Below, one piece after another: positions 27,401 to 36,241 of a DNA stretch of 64,000 bases. The stretch is taken from the NCBI GenBank assembly GCA_964407265.1, contig CAYOUV010000008.1:1-64000 (forward strand), in the 5' to 3' direction. Under the pieces are notes generated by a model. The model saw nothing but the letters and a program-made list of their open reading frames with translations, was not told the origin of the DNA and did no database searches. Made by a program: the position numbers and the translations under genes. Source of the DNA: CAYOUV01 sp964407265 (GTDB lineage Bacteria; Chloroflexota; Anaerolineae; Anaerolineales; Villigracilaceae). Within the stretch, counting starts at the first letter, position 1; each line of letters opens with the position of its first letter.

Positions 27401-30343
27401 CCCAGCTACGAACCGGTCTATACCCCGGTCGGCAGCACAAATCTGGTGACCGGTCCGGACGGCAAGGCGCGGCTCTCGTTCACGCCTCCACAGGCCGGTA
27501 CCTACATCCTGGACGTACAAGGCGGCGGGGCCACAAGCCAGGTGCTGCTGTGGGTGGGCGGCAAATCGCAGGCCGTCTGGCCCAACCTCCCCAACCAGCA
27601 CATCGAAATGACCGCTGACCGCGAGTCCTACCAGCCCGGCCAGACCGCGCAAATTTTCATCCCCAACCCCCTCGGCGGAAATACACAGGCGCTGGTGACG
27701 GTGGAGCGCGGTGTGGTTTTGAGCGCGCAGGTAATCGACCTGGGCCCCAGCGGGACAACTTTCTCCCTGCCGCTGACCAGCGAGCAGGCGCCGAATGTTT
27801 TCGTCTCGGCCACGCTGATCGGCGCGAACAACAACTTCCGCCAGGGCTACCTCAGCCTGCCGGTTGCGCCGGAAGCGCAAACCCTGAAAGTCGAACTGAC
27901 CTCGCAGCCCCAGCGCAGCGAACCGGGCGGTGAAGTCGTCTTCAACCTGCGCGTGACCGACAGCCAGGGCAAACCGGTAGAGGGTGAATTCTCGTTGTCG
28001 GTCGTCGACCTGGCTGCACTGGCGCTGGCCGATCCCAACGCGCCGGACATCCTCCCGGCCTTTTACGGCCCCCAGCCGCTGGGAATCGAGACCGGCGTCT
28101 CGCTGGCAGCCTACAGCGGACGACTCTTGTTCTCGCCCGGCGGAATCGGCGGCGGTGGGGGCGATGGCGCCCCAACCACCGTCGTGCGCGAGAACTTCCC
28201 CGATACCGCCTACTGGAATCCCACCCTGGTGACTGATGCGGATGGGCGTGGCCAGGTGACAGTGACACTGCCCGATAACCTGACCACCTGGCAGGTGGAC
28301 GTGCGCGGCCTGACAGCCGACACGCGCGTCGGACAGGCCGAGGCGCAAATCGTGACCAGCAAGCAGCTTTTAGTCCGCCCGGTCACACCGCGCTTCCTGG
28401 TTCTCGGCGATCACATACAGATGGCTGCGATTGTCCACAACAACACCTCCAACGATTTGCAGGCGACAGTTTCACTGCAGGCGCTCGGATTCCTGCTGGA
28501 CGACCCGACACAACTGACTCAGACGATCAGCATCCCGGCCGGCGGACGGACGCGCGTCGCCTGGTGGGGCACAGCCCAGGATGCCGAGGCGGCCGAATTG
28601 ATCTTCTCGGCCCAGGCGGGTGACCTGCAGGATTCGACCCGCCCGGTCTGGGGCTCACTGCCCATCCTGCGCTACACTGCGCCGCAGTCCTTCGTCACGG
28701 CGGGGACGCTGCCCGAAGCCGGGACCAGCCAGGAGTTGGTTTCGATTCCGCGCTCGTTTGTGCCTACAGGCGGCGGCTTGAGCCTGGAGTTGTCCCCCTC
28801 GCTGGCGGCCACCATCCTGTCAAGTCTGGAGGCCATCAAGACCCCGCCAGCTGTGTGCAGTATCGAGACTCTGGCCTCATACTTCCTGGCCAACATCGAA
28901 ACTTACCAGGCGCTCCAAACAGCCGGCCTGGAAGCCCCCGAACTCAAGAGTCGCCTGCAAACCGAACTAAAGGATGTCCTCACGCGCCTGCTGCAACGGC
29001 AAAACGAGGACGGCGGTTGGGGCTGGTTGGTGCGAGGCAAGAGTGACCCGTACCTGAGCGCTTACGTTTTATTCGGCCTGGGACAGGCGCAGGACAACGG
29101 CTTCCCGGTAAATGCGACCGTCTTCCAGAAAGCACGTGATTTCCTGACGGCTGCACGTCCCTATCTGGGTGGGACCGCGCTCTCGGATGACGACCTGAGC
29201 GATCTGGCCTTGATCGAGTTCGTGCTGGGGCAGACCGGCGGCGCAGAATCCCAGGCAGTTGAAGCGCTTTACGAAGCCCGCGATCAACTCGCTCCCTGGG
29301 GACAGGCCCTGCTGGTCCTGACGATGGAAGGCCTGAATCCAACCGACCCGCGCGGACAGGATATGATCGGGGCGCTGGAGACTTCCGCACTCCGTACTGC
29401 CAGCGGCGCGCACTGGGAAAGCGTCAGTCAATCCTGGTTCAAGCCCAACACGGCGCTTTTCAACACAGCCGCCGTCGTCTATGCCCTGGCACAGCGTGAC
29501 CCGGCGACGCCGGTCATGACCGATGCAGTGCGCTACCTGGTCACGCAACGCAATGCTGCCGGATTGTGGGGCTCGAACTACGATTCGGCCTGGATCATCC
29601 TGGCCCTGACCAAAGCCATGGAAGGTTCCGGCGAACTACAGGCCAATTATTCCTTCAACGCGGCGCTCAACGGGACGACCATCGCCAGCGGACAGGCCAG
29701 CGGCCCGCAAAGCCTGACGACAATCACCAGCCAGATCCCCCTGGCTTCGCTCGATCCGCTCAACCCGAACGAACTGACTATCACGCACGAGCCAGGCAAC
29801 GGCAAACTGTACTACCGCGCCGCCCTGCAGGTCAACCAGGAGGTCGAATCGGTCAAACCCCTGGTGCGGGGGCTGCAAGTCAGCCGGCTCTACTTCGATG
29901 GTACCTGCCAGAAAAATTGCACGCCCATCGCCTCCCTGGCGCTGACTGCGGGTGCCAAATTGACCGCCCAGGTGACCATCAACCTGCCGCACGACGCATA
30001 CTACCTGATGGTCGATGATTTCATCCCGAGCGGGACCGAGATCCTGGACCAGTCGCTCAAGACCAGCCAGCAGGGCGAACAAGCCGCCAGCGCGGAAATC
30101 TATGCCCCGGACAATCCTTTCGCCAAAGGCTGGGGCTGGTGGTTGTTTGGAAACCCGACCATTTACGATGACCACATCCAATGGGCCGCGGACTACCTGC
30201 CAGCCGGGACCTACGTCCTGACTTACACCCTCATCCCTCTGCAGGCCGGCCGGTTCCGCGTGCTGCCGACCCACGCCTGGCAAGCCTTCTTCCCCGAAGT
30301 GCAGGGAACCAGCGCCGGGACGGTCTTCGAGATCAAGCCCTGA
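24488..30343 (+). CDS. Alpha-2-macroglobulin family lipoprotein
   Basis: This 1951-residue protein has a lipoprotein signal (ITILLVALACSLPG), so it is anchored outside the membrane. Ig-like Big_5 modules come first (IPLDGLVTIYFNQAME near 60; LDPKIKITFNQPMDQ near 265), then MG domains (YLYSDRPIYRPGQTVYFRG near 680), the A2M core (VVRENFPDTAYWNPTL near 1232) and a thioester-type helical domain (about 1435-1770, with NEDGGWGW). Such proteins trap or inhibit proteases around the cell. The thioester site reads CSIET (C1457-T1461) where active members have C-x-E-Q, so covalent trapping is probably lost. The ATG used gives the signal peptide; an upstream in-frame ATG is not credible. No pbpC neighbour is present. 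Confidence 0.88.
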   Translation: MKKAYSPFWRLTITILLVALACSLPGKLPPTPASTPTALATSAIPLPPAVIETSPSTGSQIPLDGLVTIYFNQAMERTSVASALSVQPSDVTGQLTWKDDATLIFTPDGSLPAASQFALQIGQGARAANGLGFSQPVSLGFQTPDYLRPTQFLPKPDSEEVIPNAAILAAFNQPVVPLGADPAALPAAFSIQPEAQGKGEWLNTSTYIFYPDPALSGGLTYTVSLNPDLTANSGSQLAQSDLQASWSFTTALPAVDSIDPSPEQSLGLDPKIKITFNQPMDQASLENGLQFTGPAGNVAGKFSWSDDGTSVSFQPTILLSRSRTYMLNLDGQTVRGAGGTPLGQDQKFTFKTYGNFSVTASTPLQGQEKEQYDSVKVFLGAPVQAGNLDQYVSITPQVPNSSPYTNDDGLSLLLGGMFEPSTDYTLTISGALKDRWGQALGTPFTLNFKTTPASPDLTLPYFGASMFFVRPEQPVLNAQATNVPRADLTIAPLSLVDFFSITGKNSYNTRQTYAPKNARTISQSIKLTSNQAQSVALTLTNNDQPLSTGLYYVKVDAQQLKYPRQEPYFVVSSDINLTFKAGASDALVWAVDLRSGQPLANTPVSIYDNDGGLLVSGQTDANGLWQTSIPERVDPYASLYAVIGAAGQDNFSLAMSTWDSGIAPWDFGLSGQVTPPQTEIYLYSDRPIYRPGQTVYFRGVVREAFNGRYTMPEQDTIDLSISDGNGQELNSFSLPLSAYGTFNGQYALPADAVPGYYSITNKKTHTYFSFQVADYRKPEINLSVELSPEQIQTGQTPQATVNARYFFDAPAGNLPVTWTLYTTSASFRLPQYRVGPIDTNWMLPYSFRVGGNFGKQIAQGEGRTGADGTLSIQLSDLPEFDALQNLTLEVTAQDESGAQISARSSMLVHPTDFYVGLRPDQWVGQAGTALGFEVLSVDWNQKSLGGKSLVAEFSQVTWERKDPPLSNQYAPPSYEPVYTPVGSTNLVTGPDGKARLSFTPPQAGTYILDVQGGGATSQVLLWVGGKSQAVWPNLPNQHIEMTADRESYQPGQTAQIFIPNPLGGNTQALVTVERGVVLSAQVIDLGPSGTTFSLPLTSEQAPNVFVSATLIGANNNFRQGYLSLPVAPEAQTLKVELTSQPQRSEPGGEVVFNLRVTDSQGKPVEGEFSLSVVDLAALALADPNAPDILPAFYGPQPLGIETGVSLAAYSGRLLFSPGGIGGGGGDGAPTTVVRENFPDTAYWNPTLVTDADGRGQVTVTLPDNLTTWQVDVRGLTADTRVGQAEAQIVTSKQLLVRPVTPRFLVLGDHIQMAAIVHNNTSNDLQATVSLQALGFLLDDPTQLTQTISIPAGGRTRVAWWGTAQDAEAAELIFSAQAGDLQDSTRPVWGSLPILRYTAPQSFVTAGTLPEAGTSQELVSIPRSFVPTGGGLSLELSPSLAATILSSLEAIKTPPAVCSIETLASYFLANIETYQALQTAGLEAPELKSRLQTELKDVLTRLLQRQNEDGGWGWLVRGKSDPYLSAYVLFGLGQAQDNGFPVNATVFQKARDFLTAARPYLGGTALSDDDLSDLALIEFVLGQTGGAESQAVEALYEARDQLAPWGQALLVLTMEGLNPTDPRGQDMIGALETSALRTASGAHWESVSQSWFKPNTALFNTAAVVYALAQRDPATPVMTDAVRYLVTQRNAAGLWGSNYDSAWIILALTKAMEGSGELQANYSFNAALNGTTIASGQASGPQSLTTITSQIPLASLDPLNPNELTITHEPGNGKLYYRAALQVNQEVESVKPLVRGLQVSRLYFDGTCQKNCTPIASLALTAGAKLTAQVTINLPHDAYYLMVDDFIPSGTEILDQSLKTSQQGEQAASAEIYAPDNPFAKGWGWWLFGNPTIYDDHIQWAADYLPAGTYVLTYTLIPLQAGRFRVLPTHAWQAFFPEVQGTSAGTVFEIKP

Positions 30344-30353
30344 GGCACAAAAA

Positions 30354-30379
30354 AAGAAGCCCCTTTGAAGGGGCTTCTT
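30354..30379. terminator. Bidirectional terminator after the macroglobulin and rhomboid genes
   Basis: AAGAAGCCCC and GGGGCTTCTT form a 10-bp stem with a TTTGAA loop. The seven-base A-run to its left gives a U-run for minus-strand transcripts, so it works best for the rhomboid/gmk operon. Confidence 0.8.
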
Positions 30380-30399
30380 GATTCCAAGGGCTATAAATA

Positions 30400-31167
30400 T
30401 CAGGGGGCGATGGGATACAGCATTCCGATCATCGCCAGCGCGCCGAAGACCACCACCACCACGGCCGAGCCCAGCACAATTTCCTGCAGCCCGCGTTTAT
30501 CCTTCAGTTGCAGCAGCGGGTAGATGCCTTCCACCTCCCAGTGCGGGCCCCCAAACCAGGTAAACATCAGGCCACCCAATAAACCACCGATGTGGCCCCA
30601 GTTATCGATGCCGGGAGAAAGCCCCAACATCAGGTTGATGACCACGATAAAGATAATGTTGCCGATCATGCGTTTGACCTGGTCGCCAAACAACTGGCGG
30701 TTCTGGTAAATGAAAATCCCTTCAGCTGCGACCAGGCCGAAGATCGAGGTCGAGGCGCCGATCGAATAACCGCTTGAAAGCAGGAAGGAAAGCACGTTGC
30801 CCGAAAAACCGGTCAGCAGGTAAAGCAGCAGGAAACGCCAGTATCCGAAGTGCCGCTCCAGGCCGGGACCGAAGATCAGCAGGGCATACATGTTGAAGCC
30901 GATGTGCAAAAGTCCACCGTGCAGCAGGACCGGCGTGATCAAGCGCCACAACTGCCCCGCGCGGATCAGGCTGTTGACTTTGGCCCCGAGTGCCACCGGA
31001 ATGTCTGTCTGGAGAAAAAACTGGCTGGCCATCTGAAGCAAATAGACAAAAATAGTGATGCCCATGATGGCATACGTCACCCGCGGCGGCCTGGACGGCA
31101 GGGTCACGCGGACCGACTGCGGTGGCGGCGGAGCCGGTTGCTCGTAGGGTTCGGGATAAGTGCTCAC
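30400..31167 (-). CDS. Rhomboid family intramembrane serine protease
   Basis: The 255-residue protein has six or seven membrane spans after a Pro-rich cytoplasmic N-terminus. The catalytic pair is S139 in IGASTSIFGL and H192 in NWGHIGGLLGG; HIGFNMYAL supplies the H-x3-N motif (N92) for the oxyanion hole. The usual GASG reads GAST, a small deviation. It would cleave membrane-anchored substrates within the bilayer. Its start overlaps the end of gmk by 4 bases, so it is co-transcribed with gmk. Confidence 0.85.
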   Translation of the reverse strand: MSTYPEPYEQPAPPPPQSVRVTLPSRPPRVTYAIMGITIFVYLLQMASQFFLQTDIPVALGAKVNSLIRAGQLWRLITPVLLHGGLLHIGFNMYALLIFGPGLERHFGYWRFLLLYLLTGFSGNVLSFLLSSGYSIGASTSIFGLVAAEGIFIYQNRQLFGDQVKRMIGNIIFIVVINLMLGLSPGIDNWGHIGGLLGGLMFTWFGGPHWEVEGIYPLLQLKDKRGLQEIVLGSAVVVVVFGALAMIGMLYPIAP

Positions 31168-31787
31168 AGGGTTACCTTTCTGGGATGTACGCGATGATGC
31201 TCCGCATGAATGATGGCCCGGATCGTGTCCACGGTTTCGTCGAGATGAAAGTCACTGTTAATGACGACGTAATCGAAAGCTTCGATGCGTTTCAGTTCCT
31301 GGCGCGCAGTCGCGATGCGCAGGTTCAGGCCTTCAGGGCTCTCGGTCTTACGGACCTTCAAGCGCTGGACCAGTTCGTCCTCGCTTTCGGTGGTGATAAA
31401 AATCAGCAGCGCTTCCGGCGCCAGCCTGCGGATGGTCTCGGCGCCCTGCACGTCGATGCGCATGACCACATCCTTGCTGGAGTCAAGCGCATCACGCACC
31501 TGCTGCTTGGGGATACCTTTGTAATCGTTGTAGACGATTGCATACTCAAGCAATTCGTCATCTTCGATCATGCGCGCAAATTCATCACTGGAGACAAAAA
31601 AATAATCCTTGCCGTGAACCTCATTCGGGCGCTTGGGGCGCGTAGTCGCCGTCACCACAAAATGGAACGGAAATTCGCGCTCCTTCATGCGTTGCAGGAC
31701 CGTATCCTTGCCGACCCCTGACGGGCCGGAAATCACGATCAGCAGGGGTTGCGGATGGTAAATATCGAAATCGGGATCAGAAGTCAT
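31164..31787 (-). CDS. gmk: Guanylate kinase
   Basis: The 207-residue enzyme phosphorylates GMP to GDP using ATP. The P-loop GPSGVGKDT (21-29) is preceded by a short extra N-terminus. The GMP-binding region TATTRPKRPNEVHGKDYFFVS and IVYNDYKGIPKQQV are typical, as is DVQGAETIR. It is the first gene of a two-gene unit with rhomboid. The ATG follows a TACAAT box by exactly 6 bases, so the mRNA is probably leaderless. Confidence 0.92.
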   Translation of the reverse strand: MTSDPDFDIYHPQPLLIVISGPSGVGKDTVLQRMKEREFPFHFVVTATTRPKRPNEVHGKDYFFVSSDEFARMIEDDELLEYAIVYNDYKGIPKQQVRDALDSSKDVVMRIDVQGAETIRRLAPEALLIFITTESEDELVQRLKVRKTESPEGLNLRIATARQELKRIEAFDYVVINSDFHLDETVDTIRAIIHAEHHRVHPRKVTL

Positions 31788-31793
31788 GGTTCA

Positions 31794-31799
31794 ATTGTA
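31794..31799 (-). promoter_or_regulatory. -10 box of gmk, leaderless spacing
   Basis: TACAAT is followed by six bases and then the ATG, placing the expected start of transcription at the A of the start codon. The -35 region is weak and no ribosome binding site would be transcribed. Confidence 0.5.
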
Positions 31800-31851
31800 C
31801 CTGAATCGAAAAGGGATTTGCTTCGGCATTTTATGATTGGAAAAATGGCGT

Positions 31852-31857
31852 TAAAAT
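31852..31857 (+). promoter_or_regulatory. -10 box of the FmdB-like gene, leaderless spacing
   Basis: TAAAAT is followed by TGGGTC and then ATG. The sequence GTTAAAATNGRGTCATG recurs before the gene starting at 46447. Confidence 0.5.
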
Positions 31858-31863
31858 TGGGTC

Positions 31864-32250
31864 ATGCCAACTTATGATTATATCTGTCTGGATTGTCGCA
31901 AGCGCTTTGAGGTCCAACTTTCCTACAGCGAATACGGGTCCAAGCCGGTGGCCTGCTCCCATTGTGGAAGCGAGAACGTCCGCCGACGGGTGCCGCGCGT
32001 GCGCGTGATGCGTTCCGACGAGAGCCGCCTGAATAACCTGGAGAGTCTGGCTGACCCGTCCGCCCTGGATGGCTTGGAGGACGATCCCCAGGCGATGGGA
32101 CGCATGATGCGTCAGATGGGTCAGGAACTGGGCGAGGATATGCCACCCGAATTCGACGAGGTGATCGACCGGCTGGAAAAAGGCCAGAGCCCGGAAGAGA
32201 TCGAGAGCGCCTTACCGGATCTAGGGGATTCGGTAGGCAGTGATCTGTAA
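31864..32250 (+). CDS. FmdB-type zinc-ribbon protein
   Basis: The 128-residue protein begins MPTYDYICLDCRKRFEV with a CxxC pair (C8, C11) and a second pair in ACSHCGSENV, forming the zinc ribbon of the FmdB/CxxC_CxxC_SSSS family. The rest is acidic and Met/Gln-rich (QAMGRMMRQMGQELGEDM), probably helical, and ends in an acidic tail. These proteins are thought to be small regulators or chaperone-like factors, but the function is not settled. It is divergent from gmk and transcribed alone. Confidence 0.8.
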   Translation: MPTYDYICLDCRKRFEVQLSYSEYGSKPVACSHCGSENVRRRVPRVRVMRSDESRLNNLESLADPSALDGLEDDPQAMGRMMRQMGQELGEDMPPEFDEVIDRLEKGQSPEEIESALPDLGDSVGSDL

Positions 32251-32257
32251 TCAGTAT

Positions 32258-33391
32258 TCAGTCGTCGCAAGTGAAATCAGCATCCACGTTGCCAGGGGAT
32301 GGTGTGGTGGGGGCAAACTGCGCGGGGTCAGGCCAGGTGCCGGCGTCGAAGCGGGCCAGGTAGTCGCGCAAGACGTCGAAATCAGCGTCGAAGACCAGCG
32401 TTGTCGCGTTCAGGCTGGGGGCGAATATTCTTTTCTGCGTAAACAGTTCGGTCGGGAAATCGACAAACGCGATGTCTTCGCCATGCATCTGGTTGGCCAG
32501 GCAGGCCAGCTGGTTGATCTGTGCGAGGCTGAGATCGGTCTGGACGTAGCGCAAGAAGTCCTGCGTGATTTGCGGAATTTTGGTGACGAGCTGAGGGCTG
32601 AGCAGTTTCTTTCGCAGTGCGCATAAGATGATGTTCTGGTTGTCAGCGCGGCCAAAGACGTTGTATTGCCGGATACGGGCAGTCATCAGGGCCGTATCGC
32701 CATCGAAGTGATGCTGTCCGGCCGGGACGGAAAAAGCCCTGGGATTCTCCGCCGTGCGCCCGTCCACATCGTAAGGCAGGTATACGTCGATGCCGCCGAC
32801 ATAATCGACGATATTGACAAAAGTGCGCATATTGACGGCGATGTAATGATCGGCACGCGCGTCGAAATTCAACTCGAGGGTGCGCGCCAGTAGTCCCGGC
32901 CCTTCGCTGGGACCGTCATAATATCCCAGGCCTTTGTTGCCGTACAAATACGCCTGGTTGAGCTTGCCATTGGTGATACCGTAGTGATCGGAAATGCCGG
33001 GGATATCCACCCATAAGTCGCGCGGGATTTCGAGGACGGTGACCCTGGGTGTGACAAAGTCCACGCGCACCAGGCGGATGATGTCGGCCAGGCCATACAG
33101 GTAATTGTTGCCGCGCTCATCTGATCCAATGGCGAGCAGGTTCATAACCGCTGGTCCGCCGCACAGAGGCTTGGGCGTGGCGGTTGGAGCGAGGCTGGCT
33201 GTCGCAGATTGGGCCATGATCGCGGCACTCGCTGCGCTTTGGACTGACAGGGTAGTGGGAGTTCGTGTGGGGAGTTCCAAGGCTGGGCCGAGCGGTCTGT
33301 GGTAGAAACGGATGAACTGGATGGACACGATCCCCAGGCTAAATCCCAGTAATAACAGAACATATACGCGTATGTTTGAGCGACGGAACAT
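32258..33391 (-). CDS. LytR-CpsA-Psr (LCP) family protein
   Basis: The 377-residue protein has one N-terminal membrane anchor (residues 8-26), a Thr/Ala/Pro linker, and an LCP core: LLAIGSDERGNNYLYGLADIIRLVRVD, VTVLEIPRDLWVDIPG, then KLNQAYLYG and VDYVGGIDVYLPYDVDG. LCP enzymes move lipid-linked polymers onto cell-wall peptidoglycan or a related surface acceptor. The usual Arg/Asp residues for pyrophosphate and Mg binding are present. The gene converges on the FmdB-like gene, only 7 bases apart. Confidence 0.85.
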   Translation of the reverse strand: MFRRSNIRVYVLLLLGFSLGIVSIQFIRFYHRPLGPALELPTRTPTTLSVQSAASAAIMAQSATASLAPTATPKPLCGGPAVMNLLAIGSDERGNNYLYGLADIIRLVRVDFVTPRVTVLEIPRDLWVDIPGISDHYGITNGKLNQAYLYGNKGLGYYDGPSEGPGLLARTLELNFDARADHYIAVNMRTFVNIVDYVGGIDVYLPYDVDGRTAENPRAFSVPAGQHHFDGDTALMTARIRQYNVFGRADNQNIILCALRKKLLSPQLVTKIPQITQDFLRYVQTDLSLAQINQLACLANQMHGEDIAFVDFPTELFTQKRIFAPSLNATTLVFDADFDVLRDYLARFDAGTWPDPAQFAPTTPSPGNVDADFTCDD

Positions 33392-33417
33392 GGTTGGCCC
33401 CTAAGTGTAGTTGGCGA

Positions 33418-33918
33418 TCAGGAGTTTTTAAGTAGGTTCTCGATCGTATCCCGGTGTTCTTTGAAATGCTCGCTGGTATTACCCAGCACGAAGCCCAGCA
33501 GCGGGGTTCCCTGCGGATCGTCCGCGAAGCGTGGTTGCAGCAGGTCCTCGAAGGGCATGGACTCCAATCGAGCGGTCACCTCGGCGTATTTGGCCTGAAG
33601 GACACTGAGAACATCCTCGACAGAGCGGTCGCGATTGCGCTCGAACAGGTAGGCATTGACACGATTAAAATCCCATTCATCAGCCAATTCATGCGGGATG
33701 CCAAGCACCTCTTCGGCGGCTTTACCATCCATGTGATAGCCGAGCAGCGCCTTGAGCCATTCCGTCAGGTGTGCCAGGTTGTCCTTGGGCGACCAGCCGC
33801 CCGAGTCAGGCGTGAGCATTTGCTCAGGGGTCAGCCCTGCAACGACGCGCATCAAGGCCTGCCATTCGTTCTGGATGGCTGCCAGCAATTCGGCTTTATC
33901 GTGAGGCATCTCGGACAT
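33418..33918 (-). CDS. ClbS/DfsB-like four-helix bundle protein
   Basis: The 166-residue protein has the pattern of the ClbS/DfsB (DUF1706, DinB-like) family: KAELLAAIQNEWQAL, then GGWSPKDNLAHLTEWLKALLGYH, and a closing EHFKEHRDTIENLL. Some members, such as ClbS, inactivate genotoxins; others are unknown. The histidines in NLAHLTEW and EHFKEH are those usually held in the core. I used the ATG at 33918, with AAGGGGAAGG about 6 bases upstream; a TTG one codon earlier is possible. It sits between tmk and the LCP gene. Confidence 0.75.
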   Translation of the reverse strand: MSEMPHDKAELLAAIQNEWQALMRVVAGLTPEQMLTPDSGGWSPKDNLAHLTEWLKALLGYHMDGKAAEEVLGIPHELADEWDFNRVNAYLFERNRDRSVEDVLSVLQAKYAEVTARLESMPFEDLLQPRFADDPQGTPLLGFVLGNTSEHFKEHRDTIENLLKNS

Positions 33919-33949
33919 CAATGACCTTCCCCTTTAAAAGAATGGCAGG

Positions 33950-34564
33950 CTAGGCGAGCTTCTCCATAATCACCTCGCGCAGATCTTCCTGAACCGCCTC
34001 CCAGCCGCGGCTGGCGTCTACCACCAGCCACCTGGCCGGTTCAGCCTTGACCAACTCCAGGTATCCCGCCCGGACACGCCGATGGAACGCCACCGTGTAG
34101 GCATCCAGCCGGTTCCATTCTGCGCCATTTTTGGTCTTGCGCGTCAATCCCACTTCGACTTCCACATCCAGCAAGATCGTCAGGTCAGGCGTCAGGCCGC
34201 CGGTCGCATAGCGGACCAGGGAGCGGACTTCATCCAGATCCTGCTGGTGGCCGTAGCCCTGGTAGGCGATGGTCGAATCCGCATAACGATCGCACAGCAC
34301 AATTTCGCCCGTCGCCAGGCGCGGCTTGATAACCTGTTCCACGATCTGCGCGCGCGCCGCCTGGTAGAGCAAGGTCTCGGTGCGCGGGTGCATTTCGGTA
34401 TTTCTTAAATCATGAATGACCGTGCGGATTTGCTCACTGATGGAGGTGCCGCCCGGCTCGCGCGTGGGGAATACCTGGTACCCTTTTTCGCGCAAGAATT
34501 CGACCAGGGGCGGGATGTGTGAGGTTTTGCCAGAGCCTTCGGGGCCTTCTAATGAAATAAACAT
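33950..34564 (-). CDS. tmk: Thymidylate kinase
   Basis: The 204-residue enzyme phosphorylates dTMP to dTDP. It has the P-loop EGPEGSGKTS near the N-terminus, the dTMP-binding TREPGGT, and DRYADSTIAYQGYG. The lid region (RKTKNGAEWNRLD) has few arginines. I chose ATG at 34564 because the protein then begins MFISLEGPEG like its relatives; a TTG at 34600 would add 12 residues. No strong ribosome binding site is seen. Confidence 0.92.
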   Translation of the reverse strand: MFISLEGPEGSGKTSHIPPLVEFLREKGYQVFPTREPGGTSISEQIRTVIHDLRNTEMHPRTETLLYQAARAQIVEQVIKPRLATGEIVLCDRYADSTIAYQGYGHQQDLDEVRSLVRYATGGLTPDLTILLDVEVEVGLTRKTKNGAEWNRLDAYTVAFHRRVRAGYLELVKAEPARWLVVDASRGWEAVQEDLREVIMEKLA

Positions 34565-34645
34565 CGGCTTTTCGGATGAATGGGTTGTTGGTTGGAACAA
34601 AAACCGTGTACGAGGACCGCTGGTCTTCAGTCCACGGTCTGTTGA

Positions 34646-36241
34646 CTATTCGCGGAATATGCGCACATGCCGGCGCGGTTCCTTGCCGTATGAATGCGAG
34701 GTCAGTTCGTACTGGCGCGCCATCTCATGCTGCAAACGGCGCACGACCGACGAACTTGGCGGGAGGTCCACCCAGCGCTCACCGTTCAGGACAGCTTCAA
34801 TTGCCACCTGCGTCTGGCGCCGGACCGAGTCCATGTCATGACCGGGGAATTGTTCGGTCGGCAGGTTGAACAGATCGGTCAGGAACTGCTCCATCTGATT
34901 GACCGTGTTGGCCCGCAGCACATAGATCGGCACGCCGCGCTGCTCAGCGTCCATAATTGGCTGCTGGTGGTTGCGGTAATAGGTGCGCAAAGTAACCAGC
35001 GCATCGGCTTCGCCAGCATCCCGCACGACAATCGCCGGAACGCTCAGGCGCTTGGCAGCCTGCATCAGCCGGTTGCGCGCCACGCCATACGGATAGATAC
35101 GGATGGTCTGTGTTTTTCCATGGAGCGCATTAACCCGCGCACCAGCGGGCAGATTCTCCGCCGGCTCACCGATTTCCGCCAGTTGAGGTGCACTGCGTCG
35201 CACCGTCCTGCCATTGGTCTCCATGCGGGTTTTGGGTGTAACGGAAGCCTTCTCGATGCGGATCTGTCCATCCACATCGCGGCTGCGGATTTCCGGCGGC
35301 AGCGGATAACCGCGCAGCAGGGCATCGACCGAGGCAGCGATGTCCGGGTGGACAGCCAGCCGGTCGCGCTGCTGGATCTCGATCAGGACATCAAAGGTAG
35401 GCGGCGCGCGTCGTTCCAGGACAGTCTTCTGGGTCCCGCGTCGACGGGCTTCCTCGTCCGAGAGCGTGACTGCTTCGATTCCGCCGACCAGGTCGCTCAG
35501 CGTCGGATTGAGCAGCAGGTTATCAAGGGCGTTACCGTGAGCCGTGCCGATCAGTTGAACGCCGCGTTCGGCAATGGTGCGGGCAGCGGCAGCCTCAAGT
35601 TCGCGGCCGATCTCGTCGATCACGATCACTTCCGGGTTATGGTTCTCGACCGCCTCGATCATCACCTCGTGCTGCAGGGTCGGTCTGGAGACCTGCATGC
35701 GGCGCGCGCGACCAACAGCCGGATGCGGTACGTCGCCATCCCCGCCAATTTCGTTGGAAGTGTCCACGACCACCACGCGCTTGTTTTCGGCCAGGATGCG
35801 CGCGGCCTCGCGCAACATGGTGGTCTTGCCAATTCCCGGGCGGCCTAACAGCAAAATACTCTTGCCCGAATTGACGATATCTTCAATGATGTCAATCGTG
35901 CCATAGACTGCCCGGCCGACGCGGCATGTCAGGCCGACAATGTGGCCACGGCGGTTGCGGATGGCCGAGATCCGGTGCAGCGTCCGCTCGAGGCCGGCCC
36001 GGTTGTCGGCATCGAAATCGCCAATGTGTTCGACCACGTAATCAATCTCGTCGCGCGTGATTTCCTGGTCGCTCAAGGCTATTTCTTCTTCCACAAAACG
36101 CGCAGTTGGTACCCGCCCCAGATCCAGGATGATCTCCAGCAGATTGTCGCTGTTATTTTTTTTCTTGACAGCCTCGCGCACTGCAACCGGCAGAACGTCC
36201 AACAGGGCGTCTAAATCGTCGGTAATACGCAATTGATTCAT
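34646..36241 (-). CDS. SpoIIIAA/Ycf45-like AAA ATPase with R3H domain
   Basis: The 531-residue protein has an N-terminal SpoIIIAA/Ycf45-like ATPase with Walker A LLGRPGIGKTT and Walker B VIVIDEIG, and the motifs TSNEIGGDGD and IGTAHGN typical of this branch. A variable linker follows, then a region MKTQTIRIYPYGVARNRL-like and a C-terminal R3H nucleic-acid-binding domain (RRLQH gives the R-x3-H). It probably binds RNA or ssDNA in an ATP-dependent manner; the role is unknown. The ATG overlaps the stop of the upstream gene (TAATG), with GGAAAG before it, so the two are coupled. Confidence 0.85.
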   Translation of the reverse strand: MNQLRITDDLDALLDVLPVAVREAVKKKNNSDNLLEIILDLGRVPTARFVEEEIALSDQEITRDEIDYVVEHIGDFDADNRAGLERTLHRISAIRNRRGHIVGLTCRVGRAVYGTIDIIEDIVNSGKSILLLGRPGIGKTTMLREAARILAENKRVVVVDTSNEIGGDGDVPHPAVGRARRMQVSRPTLQHEVMIEAVENHNPEVIVIDEIGRELEAAAARTIAERGVQLIGTAHGNALDNLLLNPTLSDLVGGIEAVTLSDEEARRRGTQKTVLERRAPPTFDVLIEIQQRDRLAVHPDIAASVDALLRGYPLPPEIRSRDVDGQIRIEKASVTPKTRMETNGRTVRRSAPQLAEIGEPAENLPAGARVNALHGKTQTIRIYPYGVARNRLMQAAKRLSVPAIVVRDAGEADALVTLRTYYRNHQQPIMDAEQRGVPIYVLRANTVNQMEQFLTDLFNLPTEQFPGHDMDSVRRQTQVAIEAVLNGERWVDLPPSSSVVRRLQHEMARQYELTSHSYGKEPRRHVRIFRE

